Notes: generated by a model not told the origin, from the letters alone. A stretch of 64,000 nt of DNA from Allorhodopirellula heiligendammensis (GCF_007860105.1 NZ_SJPU01000004.1:213856-277855); one strand, 5' to 3'; shown: positions 9,384-20,614, numbered from the stretch's first letter. Translations and numbers: made by a program.

Positions 9384-9560
9384 CGTGATTTAATTTTCGT
9401 GGGCCGCTCCCCTACTGGATCGCTCGCTCGTGTTTCCCATGCGGTCGCCGTGGCACAGAACAACAGGTTCAAAACCTCACCCGATATTGGCATCGAGCGG
9501 CCCACTGGATGCATCTAAATGTCGAGCCGCCTGTTGAGTTAGTTGCTCTCGCTGCCCGAA

Positions 9561-9620
9561 TGCATCGCTACTAACTCGAGTGCATCGCTACTAACCCGAG
9601 TGCATCGCTACTAACCCGAG
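9561..9620 (+). repeat. Three tandem 20-bp repeats
   Basis: The unit TGCATCGCTACTAACCCGAG is repeated three times end to end at 9561, 9581 and 9601; the first copy differs by one base (TCGAG for CCGAG). It lies in the 318-bp spacer between the convergent cyclase and TIM-barrel genes. It could be a variable-number tandem repeat; no function is evident. Confidence 0.9.
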
Positions 9621-9663
9621 GCGCAGGTGAGGAGCGAGGTAGACTGTCTTGCGAGCGTGTCGG

Positions 9664-9699
9664 ATGAACAACGCAACTTGCATGAACAACGCAACTTGC
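9664..9699 (+). repeat. Two tandem 18-bp repeats
   Basis: ATGAACAACGCAACTTGC is present twice without a gap (9664-9681 and 9682-9699), ending two bases before the stop codon of the convergent TIM-barrel gene. Together with the neighbouring 20-bp array it makes this spacer a slippage-prone locus. Confidence 0.9.
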
Positions 9700-9701
9700 A
9701 A

Positions 9702-10745
9702 CTAGGCCGACCAGCGTCCCAGCATTCGATCAAGCGAATCCGATGTCTGGTAGACAAGCGCTTCTGGATAGTGCGGGTACGGATGGAAGTACTCGAACGT
9801 CACGTAGCCACGGTAGTTCGTTTTGTCGAGTTCCTCCATCACGGCAGGCCAGTTCGTCGTGCCATCGAGTAGCGGACGAAATGTCTCCAGTGAGTAGTCG
9901 GTGCCCTTTTTAGTGAACTCTTTAAAATGCACGTTCCGGATTCGCTCGCCTAGGATGGGAACCCAGTGTTCGGCAAATTGGAACATCGAAATATTCCCTG
10001 TATCGAAATGAACCTGGATGGCTTCGCTTCCAAAGCCATCGACAAATTGGTTCATCTCCATGGGAGTCATCAGGAAACCATTGAAGAAGATGTTCTCCAT
10101 GTTTAAGTAGACCCCGAATGTCTCTGCCTGGCGCACCAATTTTCCAACCGCCTGTTTTGCTCGCTTGAGGCAGACATCATTCGGCACCGGCTCGTGATCG
10201 TCACGCCAAGGGATGTGAACTGCACCAGGCACGACAAGCAAATTCTCCACTCCCATTTGGCTTGCGGCCTCAGCCATCATCCCCGCCAGTTCAACCCCGC
10301 GATCTCGCTTGGCGGAATCGTTGCTTGACAGCGGGTAGGGCCAAAACAGAAAGCTGCATAAGCCACTGATCTCGATTCCGATCTCGTCGGCCATGTGCCG
10401 GATCGCAGCGAGCTGTTTGTTAGATGCTTTCGGCGAAAGATCATTCTCGAGATCGTAGTTGAGCTCGATGCCATCAAAGCCAGCTTGCTTGGCGAGCTGC
10501 ATGCACTCTCGGAGTGTCATCCGGTCGGGATACGGGAACGCCCACAGATTGATCGATTTACGAAACGAGTATTGCTTCGGAGATTGGCAACGATCATCGG
10601 GCGTGTTGGCTCGCGGGCTCCCGTCCGCATCCGCTGCATTCGCCACCGAGCTACCCGCGGCTACCGCGGCTGTCGCGATCCCGCTCAACAATGCATCGCG
10701 GCGCGAGACGCCACGATTCTGAGCAAAAGGTCCATTAATCAACAT
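9702..10745 (-). CDS. Tat-exported sugar phosphate isomerase/epimerase-like TIM-barrel protein
   Basis: A 347-residue protein of the AP-endonuclease-2 / hydroxypyruvate-isomerase-like TIM-barrel superfamily. The N terminus has a twin-arginine motif, SRRDALLSG, followed by an Ala-rich hydrophobic stretch ending SSVANA, typical of the many Tat-exported planctomycete proteins of this family. The barrel starts at about residue 65 (KSINLWAFPYPDRMTLRECMQLAKQ) and contains the acidic metal ligands expected in GIELNYD, LNMENIF, VHFDTGN and TFEYFHP. It probably isomerises or epimerises a sugar or sugar acid in the periplasm. The exact substrate cannot be told. Confidence 0.87.
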   Translation of the reverse strand: MLINGPFAQNRGVSRRDALLSGIATAAVAAGSSVANAADADGSPRANTPDDRCQSPKQYSFRKSINLWAFPYPDRMTLRECMQLAKQAGFDGIELNYDLENDLSPKASNKQLAAIRHMADEIGIEISGLCSFLFWPYPLSSNDSAKRDRGVELAGMMAEAASQMGVENLLVVPGAVHIPWRDDHEPVPNDVCLKRAKQAVGKLVRQAETFGVYLNMENIFFNGFLMTPMEMNQFVDGFGSEAIQVHFDTGNISMFQFAEHWVPILGERIRNVHFKEFTKKGTDYSLETFRPLLDGTTNWPAVMEELDKTNYRGYVTFEYFHPYPHYPEALVYQTSDSLDRMLGRWSA

Positions 10746-10813
10746 GAGCGTTCCCCGAGTGAGATAGTTGTCGCAATTTTACCCTATGCTCGTGCTCGGG
10801 GCTGCCCCCAATC

Positions 10814-11641
10814 CTACGCAGCGATCGGCGTGGCAATAGTCCCCACTCGACTCGCCTCCTGAGCGATGACTTCGTCAGCCAGAGACTGATAGTCGATGGC
10901 GCCATTGCTTTCGCCGGAGTAGTCAAAGATTGACTTGCCAAAACTTGGAGCTTCCGCGAGCCGGATGTTTCGACGAATCCGTGTATCGAAGAACTTGGCA
11001 TTTCGGAAGAACTCCCGAGAGTCTTTCGACGCGGTAAAGAATTCGTCGATGTCCGTACTGACCTCTGCTGCCAAACGCGTATTGGAGTCGTACATGCATA
11101 GCACAACACCGGACAGTCGCAGTCGGCTATTCATGCGTCGCGAAACAACTTCAATGGTTCGCAGCAGTTTGCTGAGTCCATGCAGGGCGAGGAAGTGCGG
11201 CTGCAGCGGCAGAAAGACTTCCGAGACTGCAACTAACGCGTTGATCGTCAGCACGCCAAGGCTGGGAGGGCAATCAAGGATCAGGTAGTCAAAGTCCTCA
11301 TTGTCGTCGGCCAACTTATCGCTCAAGATCATCTCTCGACCGACTTCGCAGGCCAGCTCCATCTCAGCAGCCGCGAGATCGAGGTTGGAGGGCACGACGA
11401 ACAGGTTCTCATCGACCTGCTGGCGTGCATCGCTCAGTGAGGCTTCCCCGCATAGCACTTCGTACATGGTCGCTTCACCATCAATGGCGGTGATGCCTAA
11501 GTGCAAGGATGCGTGAGCTTGCGGATCAAGATCCATCACGCACACACGGCGGCCAGCCCGAGCCAGAGCGGCGGCCAGATTCACGCTGCTGGTCGTTTTC
11601 CCAACACCGCCTTTTTGGTTGATAACTGCGATCGAACGCAT
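10814..11641 (-). CDS. ParA/Soj-family ATPase
   Basis: Deviant Walker-A ATPase that positions chromosomes, plasmids or other cargo. It starts [22 protein letters not shown], the canonical KGGVGKTT motif with the signature lysine, followed by [10 protein letters not shown] (A') and [10 protein letters not shown] (Walker B). At 275 residues it has the usual Soj size and lacks the N-terminal HTH of plasmid ParA. No parB gene or parS-like site is next to it, so it may be an orphan used for something other than chromosome segregation. A small gene on the same strand lies upstream. Confidence 0.9.
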   Translation of the reverse strand: MRSIAVINQKGGVGKTTSSVNLAAALARAGRRVCVMDLDPQAHASLHLGITAIDGEATMYEVLCGEASLSDARQQVDENLFVVPSNLDLAAAEMELACEVGREMILSDKLADDNEDFDYLILDCPPSLGVLTINALVAVSEVFLPLQPHFLALHGLSKLLRTIEVVSRRMNSRLRLSGVVLCMYDSNTRLAAEVSTDIDEFFTASKDSREFFRNAKFFDTRIRRNIRLAEAPSFGKSIFDYSGESNGAIDYQSLADEVIAQEASRVGTIATPIAA

Positions 11642-11711
11642 GACGCTTTTCCTATGAGAGGGCTGAGTAAACTAAGAACCGTGGCGGCGAAACTTTCCGC
11701 CGTCCACCTCG

Positions 11712-11906
11712 CTAACTGGACGTTCCACGTAGCGACTGGTAGGCCAACAAGACTTCGTACAAATCTGCATCAATTTTCACACAATCATCAGCGAAATCCC
11801 GCAACCAAGCTCGATTTGAGTCGCTGGCGTCAATCAGCAAACGAGTGATTTGCGCTAACGGGATCGAGACCGATTTCGCCTTCCCCAATCCAGACACACG
11901 GTCCAT
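11712..11906 (-). CDS. Small hypothetical protein upstream of the ParA gene
   Basis: A 64-residue frame starting MDRVSGLGKAKSVSIPLAQ and continuing with amphipathic, protein-like sequence (ITRLLIDASDSNRAWLRDFADDCV). It lies on the same strand 70 bases upstream of the ParA ATPase, so it may be cotranscribed. An in-frame start at 11960 would add 18 residues. I do not recognise the family. The rest of the spacer to 12318 holds no gene I can support. Confidence 0.45.
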   Translation of the reverse strand: MDRVSGLGKAKSVSIPLAQITRLLIDASDSNRAWLRDFADDCVKIDADLYEVLLAYQSLRGTSS

Positions 11907-12318
11907 CTCCAGTTCGCGAACAAAGCTGTGTTTCTTCAATCGAGTGCAAGGCGGTATCACGGCAGTTCAATCTTTCGGCTAGAAACGAGTCGACGCAGGT
12001 GTGTGTAACAAGGCACGGCGACCCGACGCCAGACCGTCCTGCCACCGAAGTATCGACTTTGACGGTTAGGCGACTTGATCGGAATTTGCGGGATCTGCTG
12101 GAATGAGTGGATTCTTTGCGGGTTGCCGCTGTGAGCATCCTGCGGGGCGGAATCTCGCCGACGAAGCGATTGGACCGGTCCACGCTGGAATCACGTCTGG
12201 AAATAGGCTATCGAGCCGCCATCATACGTGCGGGCGAGAGCGCCCTCAGCTCAGAAATTTTCGGCCGATGGAGCAGGCAACTAAAAATTGCGACCCCCGC
12301 CCGTGTGGGGAGCGTACA

Positions 12319-14688
12319 ATGGGACACAATGGATTGACTACTATTTCTGAACCCGTTTCCACCAATAGCACATCACCGATGGATCCGCTCAATCGCGTTC
12401 CGCCGTACAACCGTGCGCTGCCAGATAGCGATCGCCGTGGTGATGGAGACAATGCCGCTGGCAGCGAAGGTGACGGCAATCGGATTGATACGCAGCAGGA
12501 CGTGGCCGCTAGCGGAGTTTCCGTCGATGAACTCATTCGCGAATTCGAGTTGGATCTCGGTGGCGACTCCCTCCAAGACGATTCGATCGATTCTCCGCCC
12601 CAGCGGGAGCAGTCTGGTACGCTCGGCGCCAACGAGGGCGACTTCGCCACCATTGGTGTCCGCAATCTCGAATGGCGTTTGCCAATCATACGCAGCGCCG
12701 CCCATCGCAGCGCCGATGCGATCGCGTCAAGTCAGCTGGTGGAACCCTCCGAATCCAATGAACAGCAACTCACCCGAATCGTGCTATCGACCTACCGGTT
12801 GATCGATCCGCGATTCCGCGGCAGCTATTTCCAACAGGTTCGTGTGGGTCGGATGCTTCCGATCGTGCTGCAATCTGCTTCATGCATCGATGGGACGCCC
12901 CCCTCGTTGCAACCATCGAGTCAAGACGATCAGCAGCATGGTCTCCGTCTGTTCGGTCACATGATTCCGCAGCCCGCGACGGATCCGCCTGGCGTAGCTC
13001 CCCCAACCGCTCGACGGCCGTTTCGCCACCCTGTCAAACAACAGGCTTCTGATCAACGGCGCCTTCCGAAGATACATGCTAATTATCGAACCGAAGCCAT
13101 CGAGGTGCTCGCTGAGTTACAATTCCGCTCCCGTTCGACGCGATGGACACGTTGGTTTCAGGGACCTCGTTTAATTGTCTCCCTCGCAGCTGCATCAATT
13201 CTATTAATTGCTGCAACCATCGGCTATCGGATGTCGCTGCCGCAATCGGCAGAGGATCTGGCCGTGACACAGTCCACCCAGAAACTATCGGCGAGGAAGT
13301 CTCAACCGCTGATTCAGGAGGCACTCACCTCGCCCTTACCGCTGGCGCAACCCGCACCGCCACCTGCAGTTGCATCGCCTCCGCCGGAAGTGGCCTTACC
13401 CACATCCAATTCAGAGTTGACGGCACCGGAGACGATACCGACACGCCCGCCGGCTCCCTTGCCTGCCGTTCCAGACACCGCGATGCACACACCCACGCGC
13501 GATCAGGCCGAGCCCCACGAACTGACCACCGCCGAATTGATGGCAGCACTTGCGCGGGCTACCGAAATGCCTGACATCGGATTGCCCGCCCCGGATATCC
13601 CCACGCGCCCCGTACCCCAACTGCCGGATGATACGCCGCCTTCCATCAATCCTCAGCCTGCGAATATCCCGCCTTCGTCGAATGGATCGAGCAACCCGGC
13701 TCCGCCTCCAGCGGAGGCACCCGACGTCATCCGAGATGCCCCCCTACCGCCGCCCAGTAGTGCGGCAATTACGACAGCGACTTTAGATCTGTGGTCTGAA
13801 ACAGATGCGGCCGGTCGTCGCTTCACGGCGGTCACCGCTGACGAATTGATCGATTCCTGGGCTCTCATCGCAGATATCTCACGGTCCGGTTCCGCCGAAA
13901 ACATGGCCGCACAGCGATTGATTGGACAAGCTTCTTGGTTGATTCACCCGCTGGCGACGATTGTCGCCCAACTTCGAGCAACGGAGTTCTCAACGTCAGT
14001 ACGCGTCGTTGGTGCCAGTGCACAGGAACTCGAGAACACGGCTAACCTTGATGAGGATGAAACCGAGTTGTTACTCGATTCATGGCGAGCGGCTCGAAAA
14101 CGAGTTGTGCGGACGAGCGACCTAGATCAAATGCTGCGCCAGGCCAATGTGCTATTAGACCGAATTCTGATCAGCAACCGACTCTCGCCACACGATCGCA
14201 GCAATCTATTAGCAGCGTTTCGCGTCGATGTGGAGCAGCTCGTAAAGATTTCTAGCGATCAAGAGGCCATTTCAGAAACCGATTCGCTCTGGCGCGCGAT
14301 CGATACGCTGCCAAATTCAAACGAATGGGAACGTCTGGCTGCTGCCAAGCCTCCATCCGGCCTCATGGCCAGCATCTACTGCTTGCAACAGCGTCGCTGG
14401 GATGAGGGCCTGGCATGGCTCGGCCAGGCCAGCAATCCTGCCATCGCGGCAGCAGCTAAGGCCGAATGGAAACTGATTCAATCCGGCACGCTTCACAACC
14501 CCGAGGGGGTCACACTTGAGGAGGCGCGTGCCAATCTCGCCAGTCGTTGGAGCAAGATCGCGGACCGGCTCGAACCTCGCGAAGCGGCCGCCGTTCGCCT
14601 ACACGCCATCATGCTCTGTGGCGACGCACCTCACATGGAATCCGAACGCGAGGCCATGCGTGCCGAGCTGCCCGCTTATTTAGATTGA
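12319..14688 (+). CDS. Large Pro-rich single-pass membrane protein, function unknown
   Basis: A 789-residue protein I do not recognise. The first 280 residues are polar and acidic. A single transmembrane helix follows (LIVSLAAASILLIAATIGY), then a 180-residue Pro/Ala/Thr-rich linker (PPPAVASPPPEVALP...), then an Ala- and Leu-rich helical C-terminal domain of about 300 residues that may be extracytoplasmic. It has a cytoplasmic head, membrane anchor and long flexible linker, as in anti-sigma or cell-envelope scaffolding proteins. The ATG at 12319 is chosen because GGGGAG stands six bases upstream; the frame is open further upstream without a better site. It is divergent from the ParA region. 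Confidence 0.7.
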   Translation: MGHNGLTTISEPVSTNSTSPMDPLNRVPPYNRALPDSDRRGDGDNAAGSEGDGNRIDTQQDVAASGVSVDELIREFELDLGGDSLQDDSIDSPPQREQSGTLGANEGDFATIGVRNLEWRLPIIRSAAHRSADAIASSQLVEPSESNEQQLTRIVLSTYRLIDPRFRGSYFQQVRVGRMLPIVLQSASCIDGTPPSLQPSSQDDQQHGLRLFGHMIPQPATDPPGVAPPTARRPFRHPVKQQASDQRRLPKIHANYRTEAIEVLAELQFRSRSTRWTRWFQGPRLIVSLAAASILLIAATIGYRMSLPQSAEDLAVTQSTQKLSARKSQPLIQEALTSPLPLAQPAPPPAVASPPPEVALPTSNSELTAPETIPTRPPAPLPAVPDTAMHTPTRDQAEPHELTTAELMAALARATEMPDIGLPAPDIPTRPVPQLPDDTPPSINPQPANIPPSSNGSSNPAPPPAEAPDVIRDAPLPPPSSAAITTATLDLWSETDAAGRRFTAVTADELIDSWALIADISRSGSAENMAAQRLIGQASWLIHPLATIVAQLRATEFSTSVRVVGASAQELENTANLDEDETELLLDSWRAARKRVVRTSDLDQMLRQANVLLDRILISNRLSPHDRSNLLAAFRVDVEQLVKISSDQEAISETDSLWRAIDTLPNSNEWERLAAAKPPSGLMASIYCLQQRRWDEGLAWLGQASNPAIAAAAKAEWKLIQSGTLHNPEGVTLEEARANLASRWSKIADRLEPREAAAVRLHAIMLCGDAPHMESEREAMRAELPAYLD

Positions 14689-14832
14689 GAAGCTCAGCAC
14701 AAATCACTACGATTCTCCCTCACGCGACTGAACCGCTTGAGTCGCTACCACCATCAGAGAGCGGCATCGACTCATCTGCATAAATCGCTTTGCCCGTTCA
14801 CTCTGTGTCGGGCGAATTACCGAGCCTGAGAC

Positions 14833-16617
14833 TCACTCGACCGCAGTTTCGGCCATTTCGCCCAGTGCACCGACGCCAATGCGATGGCAGAAATCGCCAA
14901 AGCACTCACCTGGCTGGTGATTCTCTTTAAAATGGATGAAAACAGGTCGCAGGGTAGCCACGATTTCACTACGTGGCACTTGATCTTTGTAAATTTCTGC
15001 CATTTGATTACCCAGCAAATTACCGCCGAGAAACACGGTGTAGCGGCCTTCACCAGACTTTCCGTCCACGCTACGACCGACCAAGCCGATGTCGGCGTTG
15101 TAGGGACGGGCACAGCCATTGGGGCATCCCGTCATGCGAATTGTGAATTGCTCCTCGGCAAGCCCCAACTCACTCAATTCCGCTTCGACTTCATCAATCA
15201 CGCCGGGTAGGGCGCGCTCGCTCTCAGTAACCGCCAGCCCACAGGTGGGCAGCGCCGGGCACGCGAATGAGAATCGGCGGGCGTTGCTGATCTGCTCAAT
15301 CCTGACGACGCCGTGATCTGCCAAAATCTGTTCGATCTCGCCCCGTTTTTCCGGCTCGATATCGCAGAGGATGATGTTCTGCTGCATTGTCAGACGGGCG
15401 TTGCTAACGTGCCCGTTGAAGAGCACCCGAAAACAAGACTTCAGTTGCAGTTTGCCTTCATCTTTAACGCGTCCGTTCTCGATCGGCAGTCCCAGAAACC
15501 ACTTTCCGTCCCCTTGCTCGTGCCAACCCATGTGGTCGTTGTGTCCACTCACGTCGGCGGCATGCGGTTCGGGCAATGGACGCGGCACGCTGCCATCAGC
15601 GACACCGCAGATTGCCTCCGCCTGTGACAGGTATTCTTCGACTTTCTGACGGAATGCGGGAATGCCGAGATTGTTAATCAGGTACTTCATTCTCGCCTGG
15701 CTACGATCTTCGCGATTACCGAAGTCACGCTGAACGAGAATAATTGCGGTGATGATCGGGAGTAAGTGCTCCGTCTTCACGAAAGTTAGACGCTTGGCGA
15801 GCGCCGGAAAGCAATTTTTCTTACTGGGCGTGGTGCCCATACCGCCACCGGCCAGAATATTGAAACCAATCAGCTCGTCGCCCTCGGTTACTCCGAGCAG
15901 CCCGAGATCGTTGTCGTAAATGTCGATGCAATTGTCATCGCACAACGCCAATGCGATCTTAAACTTTCGCGGCAGGTACGCCTTTCCGTAGATGGGATCG
16001 GGTTCCGCCTCGACTGGCGGTCCGACAACCTGTTCCTTTTCACCAGTCTCTGGGTCTTTGACCCATATTTCGTGGTAAGCCTCAGTGGTGGGCTGGACAT
16101 GAATCGCGATCTCATCAGCCAGTTTCTGAAGCTGGTCGCGAAGACCGTTGTGGCGCAGCGGTGCCGGGCAGCAGCAGATGTTCCGCGTCACATCGCCACA
16201 GGCCGACTTAGTCGAGAGCTTGATCTCATTGATGCGATGAATCACGCCCCACAAGTTATTCTTGACAACGCCGTGGAGCTGGATGCTCTGGCGGGTGGTG
16301 ATCCGCATGGTGCCGTTGCCAAGTTCGTCGGCAATGTCGAGTTCACCGAGCATTTGCGCAGCGGTGATCTTGCCGCCGGGAATCCGGTTGCGAACCATGA
16401 ACGAGTAGGCTTTTCCGAGACCTTCCTTCCGTCGCGACTTACGCAGGTCCCGGTCGTCCTGCTGGTAGGTACCATGAAACTTCAATAGCTTCGTGGTTCC
16501 ATCGGCGACTTGGTCGGTCGTTGGGTCGGCGAGCTCGGCCACGATCGAACCACGCAGCCCGATGCTCTCTTCCTTGAGCAGCTCAATCTTGGACTTCTTA
16601 GGTTCTTCTTCACTCAT
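14833..16617 (-). CDS. cysI: Assimilatory sulfite reductase hemoprotein (siroheme/4Fe-4S)
   Basis: Reduces sulfite to sulfide for cysteine synthesis. It is 594 residues long, as usual for CysI or ferredoxin-sulfite reductase. It has two ferredoxin-like half-domains and the siroheme/4Fe-4S Cys cluster CPALPTC ... GCPNGCARPY in the C-terminal half. Siroheme-contacting basic residues are visible in MRITTRQSIQLHG. RNICCCPAPLRHN and GGGMGTTPSKKNCFP are family signatures. No flavoprotein subunit gene (cysJ) is nearby, so electrons may come from ferredoxin. It is divergent from metH, so the 187-bp spacer probably serves both sulfur-amino-acid genes. A paralogous nitrite reductase is less likely. Confidence 0.88.
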   Translation of the reverse strand: MSEEEPKKSKIELLKEESIGLRGSIVAELADPTTDQVADGTTKLLKFHGTYQQDDRDLRKSRRKEGLGKAYSFMVRNRIPGGKITAAQMLGELDIADELGNGTMRITTRQSIQLHGVVKNNLWGVIHRINEIKLSTKSACGDVTRNICCCPAPLRHNGLRDQLQKLADEIAIHVQPTTEAYHEIWVKDPETGEKEQVVGPPVEAEPDPIYGKAYLPRKFKIALALCDDNCIDIYDNDLGLLGVTEGDELIGFNILAGGGMGTTPSKKNCFPALAKRLTFVKTEHLLPIITAIILVQRDFGNREDRSQARMKYLINNLGIPAFRQKVEEYLSQAEAICGVADGSVPRPLPEPHAADVSGHNDHMGWHEQGDGKWFLGLPIENGRVKDEGKLQLKSCFRVLFNGHVSNARLTMQQNIILCDIEPEKRGEIEQILADHGVVRIEQISNARRFSFACPALPTCGLAVTESERALPGVIDEVEAELSELGLAEEQFTIRMTGCPNGCARPYNADIGLVGRSVDGKSGEGRYTVFLGGNLLGNQMAEIYKDQVPRSEIVATLRPVFIHFKENHQPGECFGDFCHRIGVGALGEMAETAVE

Positions 16618-16804
16618 CGACCAATTTCCTTCGTCTTGAAACGACGCGGGTTAACGAATATCTGCAAAACAGCTATATAGGGGCGCATGTTTCTAGGTTT
16701 TAGTCGATTCGCTGTCAAGATCGCGCGATTCGGTAAGAATTCCCCTTTATGTTGGCGGCCAAACCGCCATCCGTTCTCTCCCAGTCATTTCAAACTCGAC
16801 CGAC

Positions 16805-19800
16805 ATGCCATACGAAGCGTCTGACTCTCAACTGCATCACCTCATCCGCGAGCGCATTTTGCTGCTCGATGGCGCCATGGGGACGATGATCCAGCGTTTC
16901 GGGCTGAGTGAAGCGGATGTGAGGGGTGACCGATTCGCTGACCACCACAAGGACCTCAAGAATTTCTCTGATATCCTCTGCCTGACGCATCCAGACAAAA
17001 TCACGGATATCCACCGCGCTTACTTTGAAGCGGGCAGTGACATTGTCGAGACCAACTCGTTTGGCGCCTCTCCGGTTGGTATGGTTGAATTCGACCTACC
17101 TTTGGAACTGGTCGACGAGATCAATCACGCGGCGGTCCGCTGCGCTCGAATTGCTGCCGATGAGTGGACCGAGCGCACCCCCGACAAACCACGTTTTGTG
17201 GCTGGTTCCATCGGTCCAACGACGAAACAGCTGGCGATCAGCACGGAAGACGACCCCGCCCACCGAGGGGCGACGTTCGAACAGATGGTTGACAGCTACC
17301 GCGCCCAAGTTGACTCACTGGTTGCCGCGGGCGTGGACATTCTCTTGCCCGAAACGGCGATCGATACGCTGAACCTGAAGGCCTGCTTATTCGCAATTTC
17401 TGATTTCTACCAAGCCGGCGGCCGCCGTGTGCCGGTCATGGCCAGCGGTACCTTCGGCGACGGCGGTCGGACATTCGTCAGTGCTCAGACTGTCGAAGCA
17501 TTTTGGACCGCGATCAATCACTTCCCCCTGTTGTCGGTGGGTATGAACTGTGCCCTCGGTCCCGATGTGATGCGAGCGCACATCGAAGAATTGTCCCACG
17601 TCGCCGAAATCCCTGTCTCCTGCCACCCGAACGCCGGCCTACCGAACGAGATGGGCGAGTTCGACCTCGGCCCCAAGGCGATGGCGGACAAGGTCGGCGA
17701 GTACGCTGATAACGGCTGGGTGAACATCCTCGGGGGATGCTGTGGAACGACGCCCGACCACATTCGCGCCATGGCCGAACGCATCAAGGGGCGGAAACCG
17801 AAGCAGGATTCCGTCGGCCCCGTCTATACGCGTCTGTCGGGCCAAATGCCGATGGCGATGCGACCGGAGATCCCCTTCACAATGGTCGGCGAACGTACCA
17901 ACGTGATGGGCAGCAAGAAGTTTGCTCGTCTGATCCGCGACGAAAAGTACGAAGAGGCCGTTGAAATCGCGCGCGAGCAAGTGGAAAACGGTGCGACGAT
18001 CATCGACGTCAATTTCGACGAAGGCATGCTCGACGGCGTCGAGGCGATGACGCGTTTCCTGCGATTGATCGCGGGCGATCACGTCGCGGCAGCTGTGCCT
18101 GTGATGATCGACAGTAGCAAGTGGGAAGTCCTCGAAGCAGGATTGCGGAACGTTCAGGGCAAGGCGATCGTGAACTCGATTTCGCTGAAGGATGGCGAAG
18201 CCGAATTCCTGCGGCGTGCACGCTTAGTTCGGCAGTACGGCGCGGCCGCAGTCGTGATGGCCTTCGACGAAGAGGGACAAGCCGCTGACGAAGATAACAA
18301 GGTGCGAATTTGCAAACGCGCCTACGATCTGCTTACCAAGGAACTCGACTTCCCGACCGAAGACATTATTTTTGATCCGAACATTCTTACCATCGCCACC
18401 GGGATGGAAGAGCACAACAATTACGCAGTCGATTTCATCAATGCTGTCCGGCGGATCAAGGTCGAATGCCCCGGGGCCAAAACCAGTGGTGGTGTCAGTA
18501 ACATTAGCTTCAGTTTCCGCGGCAACGACCCCGTCCGCGAAGCCATTCACAGCGCGTTCCTCTACCACGCGATTGCCGCTGGCTTGGACATGGGAATCGT
18601 CAATGCGGGCCAGCTGGAGGTTTACGAACAGGTCCCCAAAGATCTGCTGGAGCGGGTCGAAGACGTACTGCTGAATCGGCGTAGTGACGCCACCGAGCGA
18701 ATGCTCGAATTCGCCGAAACTGTGAAGAGCGGTGGCAAAAAGAAATCTGGCGAGGATCTCGCATGGCGAAGTGAGCCGGTTGCCGAGCGGATGAAACACG
18801 CGCTCGTTAAAGGCATCGACAAGTACATCACCGAGGACACTGAGGAAGCTCGCCAGCATTTCGATCGCTGCATCCAAGTGATCGAAGGTCCCCTGATGGA
18901 CGGCATGAAAGTCGTCGGCGATCTGTTTGGACAGGGCAAGATGTTCCTCCCCCAAGTCGTCAAGTCGGCGCGCGTGATGAAGAAGGCGGTTGCCTACCTC
19001 GAGCCCTACATGGACGAAGAGAAACGGTTGGCCGGAACCCAAGACGAAGCCGCGCGGGGCAAGTTCCTCATCGCAACCGTCAAGGGTGACGTCCACGATA
19101 TCGGTAAGAATATCGTTGGCGTCGTCTTGCAGTGCAATAACTACGAGGTCATCGATCTGGGCGTGATGGTATCCTCCGAAAAGATCCTGGAGGAGGCCAT
19201 CAAGCAGAACGTGGACATGATCGGTTTAAGCGGCCTGATCACACCATCGCTCGACGAGATGACACATGTCGCTCGGGAGATGAAACGAAGCGGGTTTACG
19301 ATGCCGCTCTTGGTCGGCGGTGCCACCACAAGTGCTAAGCACACCGCCGTCAAGATCGCTCCCGGATACGACGGCCCCGTAATCCACGTGCTCGACGCGA
19401 GTCGCAGCGTGAACGTGGTCGAACGGTTGCTCAGCAAGGAACACCGTGACGAATTCATTGCTGATAACGTCGAAACACAAAAGAAACTCGTGGCCAGTTT
19501 CCAGGGTCGCAAGCAGACCCTTGTGCCCTACGCCGAAGCACTTGAAAAGCACTTCCAAACCGATTGGGCGAACGTCCAAATTGACAAGCCATCCTTCACT
19601 GGCACACGCGTGCTCAAGGACATTCCGCTTGCAGAGATTCGACCCTATATCGATTGGTCGCCCTTCTTCAGTACTTGGGAATTGAAGGGAAAGTATCCCA
19701 AGATTCTTCAGGACAAAGTCGTGGGCGAGCAAGCCAAAGAGCTGTTTCAAGATGCCAATAGCTTGCTCGACGAAGTCATCGCAGGCAAATTGCTGACCGC

Positions 19801-20491
19801 CAACGCGGTGTACGGTTTCTGGCCTGCAGCGAGCGATGGCGAGGACGTGATCCTGTACACCGATGAGTCCCGGAGCGAGGAACTCTCACGGTTGCACTTC
19901 TTACGCCAGCAATGGGAGCGCAAGGGCCAAGCTGATTATCGTTCTCTGGCCGATTACATCGCGCCGCTTGACAGCGGTCGCGAAGACTATATCGGTGGCT
20001 TTGCCGTCACCACCGGCATCGGTGCCATGGAACTTGCGATGAAGTACAAGGAGGAGCTCGATGACTACAAAGCCATCATGGTGCAAGCGATCGCAGACCG
20101 GCTCGCCGAAGGACTCGCCGAAATGCTCCACGAACGGGCTCGTGGTGACTGGGGATTCGGCAACTCAGAAGGACTATCCAAAGAAGAATTGATCGGTGAG
20201 AGCTACCGCGGTATCCGACCTGCTGCAGGTTATCCAGCCTGCCCGGATCACACTGAAAAGCGGACCCTCTTCGATTTACTCGACGCTGAAAAGCAGACCG
20301 GAATCGAACTCACCAGCAGCTATGCCATGACTCCCGGCGCTGCCGTGAGTGGCCTGTACTTCGGTCACCCCGAAGCTCGCTACTTCACGGTCGAACGGAT
20401 GACCAAGGATCAAATCGAATCCTATGCGAAGCGGAAAGGCTGGCCGATTGAAACCGTCGAGCGTTGGCTGGCTCCCAATTTGGCGTACTAA
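16805..20491 (+). CDS. metH: Cobalamin-dependent methionine synthase
   Basis: Transfers methyl from 5-methyltetrahydrofolate to homocysteine through B12. It is full length at 1228 residues with all four modules: a homocysteine/zinc domain with Cys in GMNCALGP (about 247) and the GGCCGTT pair (about 311); a pterin domain from about 350 ([17 protein letters not shown]); a B12 domain with the lower-ligand His in [12 protein letters not shown] (about 762); and a C-terminal AdoMet reactivation domain with [15 protein letters not shown]. No convincing ribosome-binding site precedes the ATG at 16805, and I see no cobalamin riboswitch in the short leader, only a small GGCGG/CCGCC hairpin at about 16754-16768. 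It lies divergent from sulfite reductase and upstream of the PII gene. Confidence 0.97.
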   Translation: MPYEASDSQLHHLIRERILLLDGAMGTMIQRFGLSEADVRGDRFADHHKDLKNFSDILCLTHPDKITDIHRAYFEAGSDIVETNSFGASPVGMVEFDLPLELVDEINHAAVRCARIAADEWTERTPDKPRFVAGSIGPTTKQLAISTEDDPAHRGATFEQMVDSYRAQVDSLVAAGVDILLPETAIDTLNLKACLFAISDFYQAGGRRVPVMASGTFGDGGRTFVSAQTVEAFWTAINHFPLLSVGMNCALGPDVMRAHIEELSHVAEIPVSCHPNAGLPNEMGEFDLGPKAMADKVGEYADNGWVNILGGCCGTTPDHIRAMAERIKGRKPKQDSVGPVYTRLSGQMPMAMRPEIPFTMVGERTNVMGSKKFARLIRDEKYEEAVEIAREQVENGATIIDVNFDEGMLDGVEAMTRFLRLIAGDHVAAAVPVMIDSSKWEVLEAGLRNVQGKAIVNSISLKDGEAEFLRRARLVRQYGAAAVVMAFDEEGQAADEDNKVRICKRAYDLLTKELDFPTEDIIFDPNILTIATGMEEHNNYAVDFINAVRRIKVECPGAKTSGGVSNISFSFRGNDPVREAIHSAFLYHAIAAGLDMGIVNAGQLEVYEQVPKDLLERVEDVLLNRRSDATERMLEFAETVKSGGKKKSGEDLAWRSEPVAERMKHALVKGIDKYITEDTEEARQHFDRCIQVIEGPLMDGMKVVGDLFGQGKMFLPQVVKSARVMKKAVAYLEPYMDEEKRLAGTQDEAARGKFLIATVKGDVHDIGKNIVGVVLQCNNYEVIDLGVMVSSEKILEEAIKQNVDMIGLSGLITPSLDEMTHVAREMKRSGFTMPLLVGGATTSAKHTAVKIAPGYDGPVIHVLDASRSVNVVERLLSKEHRDEFIADNVETQKKLVASFQGRKQTLVPYAEALEKHFQTDWANVQIDKPSFTGTRVLKDIPLAEIRPYIDWSPFFSTWELKGKYPKILQDKVVGEQAKELFQDANSLLDEVIAGKLLTANAVYGFWPAASDGEDVILYTDESRSEELSRLHFLRQQWERKGQADYRSLADYIAPLDSGREDYIGGFAVTTGIGAMELAMKYKEELDDYKAIMVQAIADRLAEGLAEMLHERARGDWGFGNSEGLSKEELIGESYRGIRPAAGYPACPDHTEKRTLFDLLDAEKQTGIELTSSYAMTPGAAVSGLYFGHPEARYFTVERMTKDQIESYAKRKGWPIETVERWLAPNLAY

Positions 20492-20614
20492 GAAACCGAG
20501 CCAATCCGTTGTACGTCGCGTCCCGACGGCGTCTACGCGAAACTCTTGGTATCCGCTATGCTGTGAAATTCCTATCCAGAGGCGGGACGTACGCAACAGG
20601 TTTTCTGACGAACG

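Noticed and set aside
12103..12318. 72-codon N-terminal extension of the Pro-rich membrane protein
   Set aside because: The extension is Cys/Arg-rich and noise-like; GGGGAG stands correctly before the ATG at 12319.
16618..16804. Cobalamin or SAH/SAM riboswitch upstream of metH
   Set aside because: The 187-bp divergent spacer is short and shows none of the conserved B12-box or SAM motifs; only a five-pair hairpin is visible.
18224..19096. 290-codon minus-strand frame inside metH
   Set aside because: It lies wholly within the cobalamin and pterin domains of a complete MetH and has no recognisable motif; typical antisense shadow in GC-rich DNA.
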